Positions 46,102 through 60,008 of a stretch of 64,000 bases of DNA are shown here, piece by piece. Each line of letters begins with the position of its first letter. Within the stretch, counting starts at the first letter, position 1. The position numbers and the translations under genes are program-made. The stretch is from Geosiphon pyriformis. Lineage: Eukaryota; Glomeromycota; Glomeromycetes; Archaeosporales; Geosiphonaceae. The stretch lies in NCBI GenBank assembly GCA_016748015.1, contig JAAOMT010000648.1:277160-341159 (forward strand). Direction: 5' to 3'. The notes beneath the pieces are model-generated. The model saw only the letters and a program-made list of their open reading frames with translations, had not been told where the DNA came from and did no database searches.

Positions 46102-49100
46102 CTGAATCTGCATTATTATTCCACGTGATAATTAATACAACAATTAAAATTGGTAATCTTCGCGATTATCGTCCTGTTACATGTACTACTGTTTTATATA
46201 ATAAAAAATCATTAGAAAAAAAACTTAACCTTGGTTTTTATTTGAAAAAAAACTTTAATAAAAGAAAATAATAAAAAATTAATTACATTTTAATAATAAT
46301 AATAATAATAATAATAACTGGAAAAAATTTAAAAAACAATAAATTTGGTTATAATGAAATATTTTTAAAATTATTTTAAATTAAGAATTAATTTCTTTAT
46401 CTCTTTTTCCAAATTATTTTCACTTTTGAAATTAGAAATTTTTTTACAATCTCCTCACAATTTTTCTGTTCAATATATTTATGTATAATATTTAAACTAT
46501 ATTTATAACAGTTTCAAAATAAATAAAGTTTCGTTAATTAAAAGTTAATTGATAATATTTTATATTGTTTATTTTAATGTGATTTAATGTATATATTTTT
46601 AATGTTTTTTAATTTTTTAAAATAACCAAAAACATATTGTTACAAATTAACAGATTTTAATTTAACAACAACAATTTCATCAATAATTTTAAACCATTTT
46701 TAATGTTGTTATAGAAAATATGTCAAAAAAATATATAAATTACAAAGTATAAATAAATAAAAGTTAATTTAAAAATTACAAAAAAATTTAAAAATTTAAT
46801 TATTATAATAAGAAAGTAATTAAGTAAATTCAATTTTAATAACAACATTTAAAAATTTTTTAAAATACAACTTTATATAAAAAAAACTTGATATTATTTT
46901 TAAAATTTAACTTAAAAGTCAAACGTCAATTGAAATAAAATTTTTATATATAACTCTATTTAAGTTTAAAATGGTACTAAAACGGAAGCCAATTATTTAA
47001 AAATTTTTTAATAACTGGTAATAAATTTAGTTTTACAAAAAAAAGAAAATATGTTAAAAAATAACTTATTTTGTTTCTTAATAAATAATTACATTATTAT
47101 AAATTAAAGTAATATATTAATAAATAGTAAAAAAAAACTGTAATTATATAGCAATAGAAATAATTAAGAAATTTTTTAAACAAAAAAGCAATTTAAATAA
47201 CTAAGTAATTTAATTAATCTAATAAATTTCATAAAATTACTGGGTTAAAAATTTTTGGCTTATCTTAAAAAAAAATTAATGGTTTGTCCAATAAACAAAT
47301 TATTGATTAGATTAATAATTAAATTAAAAACTAATTAAAAATAGAGTGGCTAAAATATTTAACATTAATGGTTAGTTAATACACGATTAAAATAATTAAA
47401 AATAAATTATATAAAAAAAAAAGATTGATTGAATCATAACAATATTAAATAATAAAACAAAATGTTAATTTTTATCAATTTTTAATAAATTTATTGTTGT
47501 TGCTGTTGTTGTTTAAATAATAATAATAAAAATATTGTTTTTTACAGCAGAATTAAAACTAATTATTATAGTTGAACTTAGTAAAAAAATAATATTAAAA
47601 AATTCAAAACTTTATTTTTTAAAGAAAAAAAGCTGGCTTTAAAACAGTATGAATAAATTTTAAGTTCTTAAAAAACTCAGATTTAATGCTTTGAATAATA
47701 ATAATAAAACTTTTTACTGAAATTCAAAAAATTTGCTGTTGTTAAGATTAATAATCATAGTATTAGTTGTTTTTTAGCTGCTTTAAACTTTTTGGCCATT
47801 TAAAAAATAGGAATGGTCGATAAAAAAATAGTAGTTTTAATATTAATTTGTTGTTAAAAATTCTAAAATTTTTGGCTGTAATTGTAACAACATTAAGGCA
47901 GTTTTAGTGTATTATTTCAAAAAAAAAAAAAACTTACGATTAAAGAAAAAGATGTTTCTAAAACAATTAAAGTTCTGCTTTAAATCTGTATTATTTAAAA
48001 GAAATGTTTTTACAATATTTATCAAAGTGTTTTTATTATTGAGAAAACTTATTTATTTATTGCTTTCTTAGCTATATTAAAAAAAATGATAAAAACTTTT
48101 TTTTTTGTTCTAATTATAAAAGAGACTTAATTTTTTATTTTTATTAAACTTACAATTTAGATGTAAAAGGTTAATTTCTAAATATAATTCTATTTTATAT
48201 ATTAGCATTTTATAAATTATAATATAATTTTTAAATTATTTTAAGCATGTTTTTAATTAAAGTTTTTTACAAATTATTAATATATTTTATTTAATATTTT
48301 TTTTGTTTATTAGAATTTTTAATTTTTTAATATTTTTTTAAATATCTTTTACTATATAGATTTTGTATAATTATGCAAAAAATACATTTTATTATTAACA
48401 TAATATCTTGATAAATTGTTATTAGTGTAATGTTTGATTATTAGTATAAAAAATTCATTTATATAGATAGAATTAGTTATATTTGATTTAATGCTTATTT
48501 TTACATATGCAATTCTATTTTATTTGTGATTAAATATAAAAATAAAAGTTAATATAATTTTAGTTATTAATATTTTCTAAACATTTTTTAATTGATTTGA
48601 TTTTTTTTTTAAAAATGTTTATAAACTATAAATTTGCCAACATTTTGTTTGGTTAAAAATTATAGGGTTTGTTATTATAGCATATACCGTTAATATATTA
48701 TATTTTTTGTGGTTTTGTATTTTTAAAAGATAAATGTGATTTATTATTCCAAATAATTCGTTCAAAATATTTTCTTGTTTAATCTAACAGATTAATTTAT
48801 TAATATTAATTTTATAATAGTGGTACGAAAAAAATCCTAATTATATGCAAATAGCTACATATAATATTAATTATTTAATAAAATTTTTCAACTTTTATTA
48901 TTATCAATATTATTTAATTTCTATTATTTAATTTAATTTATAATAATTTAATTTTTAAAAATTATAAAATAATTAAATTTAATAAAATTAAACTTTATTT
49001 ATATATTGACAAACAGATTTTATTTTTTTTATCAAAATAATTTTTCAAATATTTATTAAAAGCTTAAAAGTTTGTAATTATTTATAAAAAAACACATACA

Positions 49101-50149
49101 ACATACTTAAAAAAATATTTTTTATTATATTAAGATATAAAAATTGTTACAAATTCAATTCATATAATAATAAATAGCAAAGAATAAAGGAACTAAAAGC
49201 AATATAAATGTGGCTAAAAAAATTTAATAAAAAGATGATTATTTTTAAAATAAATGTTTAGTATAATTAAAGTCCAAAAAATTGTTGTATTTATAGTATA
49301 AACATTTATTTAAGCATTATATGTAAAAAAAAATTTTGCACATAATAATGTCAAAATATACATATTTACAAAAATAAATAAATTGCTACTTAGATTAAAA
49401 AATAATTCTTAAAATAATTTTTTATAACAGTGTTACTAGCATATATTGACATAAATAATAAATTTCAATAAAATAATAAGTTTAAACATATTTTAGTAGT
49501 CTTTAAATTGAGTTTAAATATAACTGTCAACATATTTTTTATTTTAATTTTTATATAATTTAAATGTTTAAACATTTTTTAAGCAGAATATAAAAAAGTT
49601 TAAAAAATAATAACTATAAAAAAAATACATTACAAAAATATTTGTTGCAATAATGAAAAGAAGTAAAAAGTTGTTTTTTTAAAAAAAAATAATACTTAGT
49701 ATATCAGATTACATTTAGACTAAAAATGGTTTTTCGATTAAATGAGATTTTTTAAAATAATTACAGTTTTAGAAGTAAATTTTTCTAAAATTGCAAAATT
49801 TTAAATTTTCAAATAAAAATTTTACCTATTAAGTATTAATTAAAGTGTGCATAATTATTGGATGACTTAAAAATTCTTGAAAATATGTTTAAAAATGTAA
49901 AATAACGTTTCTTATTAATAAAGTTGATAAATCTTTTAATTAATTAATTATGTAATTTCAATTAGAATTCAGTGAAATAATTAATTATTTTGATTAAATT
50001 TTTTAAAAATAATTTTTATTCAATAAAATTTTCAAATTGAAATACAACATATATTGTGGTTATAATTAAAAATTTAAACAATTATTGGTTTTTCTAATCA
50101 AATATTTTTAAGATTAATCTTCAAAAACTAAAAGTTTTAAATTAATTAT

Positions 50150-50240
50150 AAACAATTGAAATAATTGTGAACAATTGCAATAATTGCAACAATTACAGTA
50201 ATTGTAAACAGTTGCAATAATTATAAACAATTGTGAAACT
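50150..50240. repeat. Degenerate CAATTG/AATTGC tandem tract
   Basis: AATTGTAAACA/AATTGCAATA words recur every 8-12 bases over about 90 bp with many self-complementary CAATTG-like cores. Confidence 0.6.
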
Positions 50241-51179
50241 TTTTAAAAAATTTTAAATCCCAACTTTTTGGTTATGATCCCATCTTTAATTCAGACGGCA
50301 TAAATGCAAAAAAGAACATACCAAAAAATTAATATTTTATAGCAGAAAGCTATTTGCATGTATTTTGCAAATAGAACCTTTATGTATAAATGTTTACCAT
50401 AAATTTTTTAAATTAAAATTAACTATAATAAAGATTTGCTAAAAACGTGATACTTTAAACCCTCAATGCAAACAAAATAATTGATAGATATTTAATAAAT
50501 TTTAAAAACTATTTTTTGTTTTCGAATTTAATGTAAATTTTTCATTGTATAAAAGCTTTTCATTTCCCAAAGTATAAGATGGAAAAGATTTTTAATAATT
50601 GGGCGTTTTAAAAATAAATGCTTATCAAACATGTCACACTTAAAATTATTTACAAGATCTTTCTATCTTTGGAAATAAAAAAACCTCGTATTAAACATAG
50701 AAATCGGCAAATCTCATTTGGACTTTTAATTAATTTCAGAAATGAGACCTCTAAGAAGGCACAAATTATTAAATAAGATATTTTTCAAGACTTAATTTTG
50801 GAAAGTTTGATTATAAAATCACTTTTTTAATCTTCTTTTGAATCTATGAGAAATCTTAAAAACATTTCTTAAAGTTACAAAAAGCACTGGAATTTATTTT
50901 TTATTAAACTTTTAGAGAGTAGGCACAGTCCCAAAATAAATCATGTGGTACAACAGTACGCCCATTGTACTTGAATCTTAAAAAATATTCTTGGTGCTAA
51001 ACCAATAAGACGTTTCCCGCTCTGTGTCACCTATTTTTTGTGTGTATCTACCTTTTCGGGAAGCATGAGGCCGCCAATAGTAATGTCTATCTTCAAATTC
51101 AAAAAATTATTTAAAGCCCAAAAAAACTTTCGAAAGTCATAATTTAATAATTATAACATTTATTACATTATACCTAGCT

Positions 51180-52080
51180 ATGTCAAACCAAAAGTCTAAT
51201 TATAATAATATCGTCGAAAACCAGGAACCTTTGAAAATAAATGATTATGCTTCTTATATAAATTTCTCTACAGAAAATAATGGATTTTCTAAACAAGCAC
51301 AGATTCCATTTTTTTTACGATCATGGCATAAATCTCAATAAAGATTTTAATCATAACGGCTTTAATGATGATGTTCTAGGATCGTTGAAAATTCAATCAA
51401 ACCAGCAATCCAATTCACAAAATTTAATGAAATCACCTTTCAACTCAGATTCTATTCAAAAACATTCAAATTTTGGAATTGTGAATCCTTTTCCTCAAAG
51501 GCTACAACGAAATAGCTCTCACGAACAAAATCAAAGACCGGTAAACTATGTAACTAGCTCTACGTCGACCCCATTAGGATCATTAGAAATTCAATCAAAC
51601 CATCAATCCAATTCACAAAATTTAATGGAATCACCTTTCAACTCAGATTCTATTCAACGACATTCAAGTTTTGAAATTATGAATCCTTTCGCTCAAAGAC
51701 TACAACAAATATCAATAAACAATCAACACGAATGTATCGCTGGCCTGCAACATACTATTAATAATAATCATCCTACTTCTTTTTCCGTGTATAACCAAAT
51801 TAACACTATCCGAAACAATTCTTCCCAATTTAATCCAATTATTTTACATCATTTTTGGAATTTAGAAAGAGATTCTTTCAATATGAAACAAGATTTAGCT
51901 CATTTAAAAGGTTTTCTTTTTGTTACGAACTCTCACGAACTCAATGAGCAAAGACCAATGAGCAATCACCAAGAATATATTGCTGGTCTACAACATCATT
52001 TTTTAAATTTAGAGAAAGATCTTTCCAATATAGAGCAAGATTTAGCTCATTTAAAAAGTTTTCTTTTTAACAGAAATTGA
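51180..52080 (+). CDS. Low-complexity protein with internal duplications; probable one-base frameshift near its start
   Basis: The long frame is 51280-52080 (266 aa). A second frame starts at ATG 51180 (MSNQKSNYNNIVENQ...) and runs into it; the two meet in a run of eight T (51309-51316), so a one-base length difference there separates or unites them. In the sequence as given only the shorter frame is intact. The protein is Gln/Asn/Ser-rich. A block of about 43 residues (GSLKIQSNQQSNSQNLMKSP... and GSLEIQSNHQSNSQNLMESP...) occurs twice, 198 bp apart, and a second motif (NLERDSFNMKQDLAHLKGFLF, NLEKDLSNIEQDLAHLKSFLF) also occurs twice and looks like an amphipathic helix. No known domain. Could be a nuclear or condensate-type protein; function unknown. 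Confidence 0.55.
51379..51706 (+). repeat. Direct duplication, two units of about 130 bp, period 198 bp
   Basis: 51379-51508 and 51577-51706 are highly similar at the DNA level (most differences are single substitutions) and in the same frame. Confidence 0.9.
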
Positions 52081-52229
52081 ATATAATGTTGAATTAATTT
52101 AAAAGTGATCCTCAGTGAGTCTTAATTGGATTCCTCTTCCTTACAATTGAATTCTATCGAGTTTCGAATACATATTTTTTCAGTTTAGTAATTACATTTA
52201 TAATAAAAGATTGAAACCTATCAAGTTAT

Positions 52230-53560
52230 AACTAGTTTCTATATATCATAATCTTGAAATAAAAAGTTAAAGCATCCCAACACTTTTCAATGAGTTTAGC
52301 GATACAAGGTGGAATTAAAGGCTATATTGCTAGCATTTAAAATTTTTTTTAAAATTTTTACTGCTGCTTTTGAACATTCTTTTGTAGAAATAGGACGAAA
52401 GATTTTTCATTGATTACGTTTTATCTGTGAAACTATCAGTTTCACTTTCACTTTTTTATGCAATTACCGTAGATTGTGTTACAACTTCATGAGAAGAAAC
52501 AACTTTTCAGGTAGAATATTTTACACGTTTTTCTATTTAAATGAGGGTCATAATAGGCTTTTTTTTTATGACAAAAAGATTGTTAATTCATTTCTGAGTA
52601 CTCTTCCAGGTTCTGTATATATTTTATTAAAGGAAAATTTCTTCTCTTGAATCAATTATATTAAGACAATCTGAAAGGTGTAATAAAATCACATAAGAAA
52701 CGCGATCTTGATTGTTGATTTTCTCAGTTGTTCATTTCTTTTAATAATCAATAAATTGTCTTATAATAGTTAATTACGAAATGTGTCATCTTTATGTGAT
52801 TGTTAAATTCAATCGTAAAAATCATAATTAAAGTTTCTCTGGGGATAGATGACTTTTGTAAGTTCTTTTAAAATGATTTCGATAAAGCAAAATAAAAGTT
52901 TTATGTTTTAAATTGAATCAATTAATCAATCAATCAATCAATCAGTCAATCAATCAATATACTTTAATTAATAAAACTGTTGAAAATCAACCATTTTGAG
53001 TAGTGAAAGATGACTTGTTTAGATTACTCCTGAATGAATTTATTGCCCTTGAAGCTTTTGCTTTTAAAAAATTTGTTGCAAAGGTTTTATTTTCGAGTCG
53101 CCTTTCATATTTTTTTTACCAAATCGAATATATTTTGATAAAGTCGTCGACTTCCACACTTTCTTTCATGCACTTCTCTGATCTTAAAAACTGTAGATTA
53201 ATTTTTGAATTAATTAATTTTTCCTAACTTCTTTTTGTTATTAATTCCCATAATAACATAGTAAAACTATAAATATCACCAGCTCAAGTAAACCTTTCTC
53301 CTCTTAAAACATCTGGGAAAATGTATAGAATTACTCCATATATATTTTTTTCTCCGACATTACTCTTCCTGGTGGTGTTGTTGTCGTTATTGTTGCTTCA
53401 TTGTTTGGTGTTGTTGTTTTTTTGAGCTTGACTCAATCCAAGGTCTCCAATATTTAGATAAATTTCACCATATTTTAAGATGTTGGCCAAGTGTAGGTTA
53501 CCATAAGCTAAATTAATAGAATGAATTGTCTCAAATCCAGAACCAGACTATATATCCCAT
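52230..53560 (-). pseudogene. Broken protein kinase (TKL-like as in arbuscular mycorrhizal fungi)
   Basis: On minus from about 53550 to 53210 one frame reads IHSINLAYGNLHLANIL (catalytic loop; the HRD/HxDxxxxN position is changed to YGNLHLAN), IGDLGLSQAQ (DFG position reads GDLG), NIYGVILYIFPDVLRGERFT (activation segment and APE-like region), stop, AGDIYSFTMLLWELITK, stop. At least three in-frame stops interrupt it. About 900 bp further on, the same strand reads PLIPPCIAKLIEKCWDA (52325-52270), the subdomain XI signature that normally follows the WEL motif by about 40 residues. So either one pseudogene carries a roughly 0.9-kb insertion, or two kinase fragments lie side by side. Wording matches the hugely expanded kinases of Rhizophagus-type fungi (established knowledge). 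Clearly non-functional. Confidence 0.75.
52923..52958. repeat. (AATC)n tetranucleotide repeat
   Basis: Eight or nine AATC units, one reading AGTC, inside the segment separating the two kinase fragments. Confidence 0.9.
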
Positions 53561-56500
53561 ATAATAGGACTTTGGCAAAACCCTGAAACATTCGAGTATG
53601 AAATTGTGATAAAGTTTGTCTTGTATGGAAATATTTATATACATATTTTTGGATTTTTTTTGTATCGTCGATTTTGTTGGCTCATAAAATTTTTGGCTGT
53701 TACCTAGAAGTGTAAAATCGCTTCGCATTGTATTTTCAAATAAAGTTTGTCATTCCAAAGTTTTTTTATTATAAAATAAAAAAAGGTTAATTAGAAATAA
53801 TGGAACATTTAAACAAAAAAATACCCTCTAAAAACCTAAGCATAAAGTTTAAGAGTTATCTGTCAATTAATCTAACTTTGGAAGTCAAAATAGTTAAGGT
53901 ATATATAATAATTTATTACTTTTTTGAAAATTTAAAAACTCTTCCAAAAGCTCATTATTGTTAAAATATACATAAATATAAATTAATTACTGTAGGGTGA
54001 TGCTAATTCTTATTTTTACAAGGCTTTTTATGCGTACAAACTTTTTTCTAGCATTTATGCATAGCTTAGAGCCATGTCGTTTTTCATGCTATTACCTTAC
54101 ACTTTGATCATTACATTCATTATTATAGAAAATTTTTATATTTCACATAATTCTGTCCTTTATACCACACTCTTTATCATATTAAATACAATTTTAATCT
54201 TTTTAATAAAAAACTTAGCAGTTAAATATTCAATTTGAGCTTAAAAATTTGATGTTATTTCCCCTGGATTATATATTCATATTATTCTAAAATGGTTACA
54301 GCAAAATCGAAATAGAAATCGTCAAAGATAAGCAAAACTGTAAATTACAAAATTCTTATTGACATAAGAAATTCGAAATTTGCCATATGACTTGTAATAT
54401 TATTCTCGAAATATATCTAAATCATTTTTAGGGATGAGCATCGAGCCTTTATTATTCCGAGCTTAATGTCAAATCCAAGTATTACTTCTATAATTGTAAA
54501 GATGATGAAAGGAAAAAATCATGGGATAAATTTTAGATGAAAAAAAATATATGTTCATTAAGAAAAAAGTAAAAAATCTTGTTTCTATCAAAATTAAAAG
54601 TATAGAATAGCGTTAAAAGGGGAAACATTTCCATTCAAACTCAAAATTTGCTAGCAAATTTATATAGCGGCTCTTTTACTTTCAGACTTTTTGATGTTCT
54701 TATCGTTACATGCTTTTTAAAGAATTTTTTTTAAGAGGTTCAATTTTAAGAAAAAGGAGTTATTCAAGTGAAATATTGAATATTTCAGGGAACTTTTTGT
54801 ATTTATGTTTTTTTATAACGCTAAACCGTTATTAAAATTACATGTTTGGTAACAAAGGGATGAAAATTTCATGAATTTAGAAAATTATTATGTAAATATT
54901 GTGATTATTTAATATGATTTATTTGTTTGTATTTTATACTCAAGTTTGATTGTATTTAATATCATGATAATCAATCAAATTAGAAATGGTATTTATAAAA
55001 CTAAAATATAGTCTTAAAGTTCAAATGAAAGTGAAGAACAAAAAGACTCAACAGTCCTGTAATATTTTTTAATTCTTAATTATTAAGAATTTGTTATAAA
55101 TTTAAAATATTTTTGATACTTATAAAGTTTTTGTTAATTTATAGAAATTAACAATGAATGAATTTAAAATTTTATTATTTAATTAAAGGGGGCTACACAA
55201 TTCAGTAGAAAAGAGTAAAATTGTGTCACCTGAAAGATTTTATGTATAAAGATAGTTGTCTACTGCCCCAGTTCTATACCTTACCACTAGACTGTTAGTC
55301 ATTATTTACCCCTTCCATATTATTATTATTATAATTATTATTATTATTATTATTATCAAAAACTTTTTTTACGTGTCTCCATTATAAATTCAAAACTTTT
55401 TACATTATACAGCTTCAACAATTCTTTCAAAAAAAATTGAATTATTGAAAATAATTTTTTATAATTTTATTTTTAATATCTATCTGTGCCAAATATTTTT
55501 AATGTAAAAATATTCGTAAAGTTTCCAAAAACTCATTTATCTAAAATTTATTTTTAATTAAAAAAAATGTACTAATCACATTATTGACATAATTAACAAA
55601 TCAATTAATTTAAAATTTAAAATAAATAATTAAAATCAAAGAATAATTGGTTGATAAATAGATAATAAATTTGAAATAATAATTAAATAAAATATTTTCA
55701 AATTAATATAATAAAAATTCATTAAAATAAAAAAATTGCAAATTGAAGAATTTATAAAATTTTAATTTTGTCGCTTTTTGATTTGATTTTTTAAATGTAT
55801 GCTTAAAAATAACATTTTTTAAAGTTTAATTTAATTTAATATTTTTTTATTTTCAAAAAGTAGTGCATAATTGTTGATTTATCCAAATAAAATTTTCATA
55901 TTATTCATATTAAACTACGTTTAAAAATTGTTAGAATATAATAAATATTTTTTTTATCCAGAAAGTTTATATTAAGTTTGAATTTTCAAATTCTATTGAA
56001 ATTGTTAATTTCATTTATCAAGTCAAATTTAACGTTTCGACAATATTTTTAAATTTTCCCAAATTTAATATTGTAGCTTTTATCAATTATTTATAATTTT
56101 TCTTTAATTTAATTACAAATTTCGAATATTTTTTGTCAAGCTAAATGTATGATTGTTATTGATAACATTTCTAAAGTAAATTTAAATGAAAAAATATTTT
56201 CAGCAATTGTAAAATTAAATAATCATATTTTTTAAAAATTTTTGTTTGATTTATCTGGTATTTTGTTTTGATTAATTTCTTTATTTATTTATAATAATAT
56301 ATTAAAATATTTTATTATAATGTTACTAGATAATATTTAATTATAAGTAATATTTTGGTTAATATGAATAAATGAATTGTAATAATAACAATTATAAGCA
56401 ATTAAATAAACAAAGTTTAAAATTATAAAAAATAATATATTAAGGTGAAATAAAAAATTTATTATAAAAATAATAAACAAAAAAGTTTTTATTATATTAC

Positions 56501-58647
56501 TTTTATTATCAAAACAAAATTAATATTTATTAAGTTAAATTAATTTATAATTCTATTATTTAAATTAATTTTGTAATTGATATTTAAATATTTAACCACG
56601 CTAGAAAAGAATTTTATAACAATGAATTTTTTTAAAATAATATATTAATTAAACAATATTATTTTAAAAAATGGTACTATAATTTTTGTTATAATAAAAC
56701 AATTTTATTATAACAACCTAAAAACAATAAATTTATAAATCTAATTAAAATATTATTTTATAAAAATGTTGTAAAATACAAAACTCAAAATTTAAAATAT
56801 TCATTTCTTTTTAATTTTGTTTCTTAATCGAAAGAAATTTTAGTTAGCATTTATTTTTTATTAAAGTTTTTGGCTTTTGTAAACTTGTTTTTTAAAAATA
56901 ACATCATTTTTAAAAAGTTAATTAGCAAATGGAGCAAATAAAGAGTTAATATTAAATTTTAAAAATGAATATTAGGTTCGAAAAATTTAACCCTTATAAT
57001 TAATCAATTGATAATTGTAATTAATTAAATAAATTTAAGCTTATTGCAATGTAATAAAATTAAATACCCTTATTTTAATATAATAATAAAAAGTTGATTT
57101 CGTGCAAAAATAATTGTTTTTATTAACAAAAGTAAAAAAATTTGTAAGAAATTCTACAATAAGTAAATAAAATGTTTTCTATAATTGGATTATTAGTAAA
57201 TAATGTTTAAAAACATAGAAACAAATATTAGTAATTCTAAAAATTGGTAATAAGAAAATTTTTGTTTATTAGCCACATAATTTACCAATTTTATGGTCTT
57301 AGAATAATTTCAACTTTTTATTAATGATTAATTTTAATTATTCTTTTTTTTGAATAATCTTTTGCTTAAATTCAATAAAAGTTGGTAAGTTTAAAAATCT
57401 TTATATTAATTTTTATTCAAAATAATTTGGCAAACACTAACCAGTCTGGATCTATAAAAATATAACCTTGTTAACAAATTATAATAATGAAAAAATAAGA
57501 AAATTAAATTATAAAAAATATATAAAACAATAAATCTTAAATGATTACACATGATTTGAAACAAAAATAATTATCTGAAATAAATTATTAATTTAATCTA
57601 GAAAATTATATTGAATCTTATTCATTTTTTCAATTGTTCTCTTTCGTTTTCCTTATATTCAAATGAGAATAAAATTAAGTATTTTAATAGTTTGTAATAG
57701 AAAATAATTTATTAGTTTAAATTTTTCGATTTAGATAGACATCACAAAAGTTTTTTTGTTTAATATTTTTTTTGCTTGAATTTGATTAACAAAATAGATT
57801 CAACTTTTTTTATTATGAAAAATCTTGCTTGAATTAAGTTAGAAATAATGGTCATATTATTAATGCTATAATGTGTTTAGGTAAATATATTACACTTTTG
57901 GTTACTCAGTTTTGAATTAGTAGCCATTATAAAACTTATCTAAAACTTATTATTTTAATTTAATTTTACAAATAAGCAGTTTAAATGTATTTTTATTGGT
58001 TTATATCAACTTTTTTATTTTATTAATAATAAAAAAGAACTTGTTTTTTTTTAATTAATCTTACATGAAAAAAATTTATAATTTTATTTCATTTACTACT
58101 TGATTGTTAAAAATTAATTATTTTAATTATAATTATTTTATTTTTATATCTGACTTTAAAGTAATCTTTAATCAACTCAATTAATGGTTTAACATGCATT
58201 TTTTAAACATATTTGAAGCATATTACAAGATAAATATCAATATAATTGATTTAATATATATAAAATTACTCCGCCAATCAATGATAATTCAGCTGATAGA
58301 AAGGGATTCCCATTATTCATTACTCAAATAGATTGAGCAATTTCAAGTAATTAAAGTTGACTTCGATTCTCCCCTTACAAATATTCTTACTAGCCATTTT
58401 TTATCAACAGAACATCCCAAAATTTGATAATCAGAGAACCAAAATCAATCTTTTAAGTTATTATTCAGAGCACAATTTTCAATCGTTTCTAGATAAAAAC
58501 TTAAAACTAACCAACCGACTAAAATTAAAATTACAAAATATGATACATCTCTATTGATAACAATAAAATTTACCAACTTTAGTTATTAAAAGCCTATAGT
58601 TACTAAAAAACGTGACCGACCTTCTCAAATATATTCTCACACTTTGG
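53561..58647. other. AT-rich gene desert (about 5 kb)
   Basis: No supported gene. 55.4-58.3 kb is almost pure A/T with poly-A/T and AATT words. An ATT run lies at 55317-55357. A less AT-rich island at 55190-55310 has a tRNA A-box-like string on minus. A 66-codon plus frame at 58357-58557 is not convincing. Confidence 0.65.
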
Positions 58648-60008
58648 TCACGAATCTGGCTTCATCAATGCTTCAATTACAGTAGAGAGAGGTTGCATCT
58701 CTTGTTGGTCAATTAGCGCAAATTCTTGAACAAATAGTATGAAATGCTTTAAGCTGGTGTTCAGATGTGGAGTTTCTTCCAACGCTACAACGGCGGACAT
58801 GTGTGATAGGTATATGTGAGCATATACGCGAAATAGTCGTTTAAATATTGTTCGAACAATTTCGCGAAAATTCCGAGGAAAAGGATCTCCTGGATGCGGG
58901 ATTAAATTATATAATTAATTCTAAAATATTAAAAATCAAAAACAGTGTAAAAAATTACGCAATTTACCGATTTTGATCGGAAAAATTGATTCATCATCTA
59001 ACTGATTCTGTATCCATTGCATTAAACGATCTACATAGGCCGGAGCTGACAGCTTTACTGGTTTCTTGTGTGCTCCATCTGACCAATGATATTCATGACT
59101 GGAAATATAAATCGAGGTTTTAATAAAGGGTGTTCATAAAGAATTTTGACAAATCGAAAACAAAACACATAAGAACATCACCTAGATCCGGCTGACATTA
59201 TAGGACACTGTTGGGGGGTACAAAATTCAGTTATGGTGCTATACAACATATTAATTTGGTTGAAAAAATCATAGGCTACAAAAAAAATATTCGATTAAAA
59301 TCAAATAAAAAATATAAAAAATATTTTCCTTTTCTCCAAAAGATTCACCAAATCCCCAAAACAAAATACTTACTATTAACGGCAAGCCATTCGTTCAAAT
59401 CCTCACCATCTGGCAACACCACCGCCAGCCTCAAATTTCCAGAGCCAAGTGTTGCCTTCGCATACTGTTGCAGCTGGTATTGTTTCGTGCCTTCAATCAA
59501 TGGCTTCTTACCTTTGAAAGTTTTCTTGTTGGGGCTGATTTGATATTTGACGTTGTAATCGGGGTTATTGATACCATTTTGGTGAGTTTTCCCGAGTTTG
59601 GAGGATTTTTGATCAGACGATAAAGGAAAAATTTTGAGCCTTTGTTATAAGTGTGTGGAATATTCAAAGCATCGTAAAGTATATATTATAATCAATCGGG
59701 CCAAGAAATAAAGTTGCATAAGTTTCAGACCGAACAGGATTTTTTTTTTGGGACTTATTTTTGCTATTGTTCGTGAGGCTCTTTTCCTGGACACAAAAGT
59801 CTCCATCTTGTGAAATCTTTGTTTCCAAAACTTTCTTCTTTTGTTAAGAATAACACACAAACTTCAGTGCTTCGCTTATGGTACACTTTTTTTACCTTTC
59901 TCTTTATCTAACTTGGTAATATATTTTACTCTCTCTTTCAATCTAAAACGCCACTACCCTCTCACGAATAAAATACGTTTGTACTCACAGACCACCTAAA
60001 AAGTTCAT
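58648..60008 (-). CDS. MOB1: MOB kinase activator 1 (Mob1)
   Basis: Exons 60008..59989, 59534..59374, 59275..59182, 59098..58968 and 58889..58648 give 215 aa, essentially the length of animal and fungal Mob1. Mob1 binds and activates NDR/LATS-type kinases (Dbf2, Sid2) in mitotic exit, septation and Hippo-like signalling. Visible signatures: MNFLGGL start, [39 protein letters not shown] with two zinc-binding Cys, EYHW, LPDGED-type acidic loop, and YAHIYLSHM with the two zinc-binding His. The first exon is only 20 nt and the first intron about 450 nt, long for this window; an earlier acceptor (59640) is also in frame but would add about 35 non-conserved residues. Very conserved and clearly functional. 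Confidence 0.95.

Larger units (their letters stand above)
45472..51179. other. AT-rich gene desert (about 5.7 kb)
   Basis: No gene supported in 5.7 kb. Sequence is dominated by A/T homopolymers, ATT/AAT runs and oligo-AATT words. A 61-codon frame at 46086-46271 begins at the hairpin described below and lacks a good start. A degenerate CAATTG-rich tract occurs at 50150-50240. GC rises again after about 50.6 kb. Confidence 0.65.

Noticed and set aside
59535-59639. An N-terminal extension of MOB1 using an acceptor at 59640
   Set aside because: In frame, but adds about 35 residues absent from the family; the acceptor at 59535 gives the canonical start and 215-aa length.
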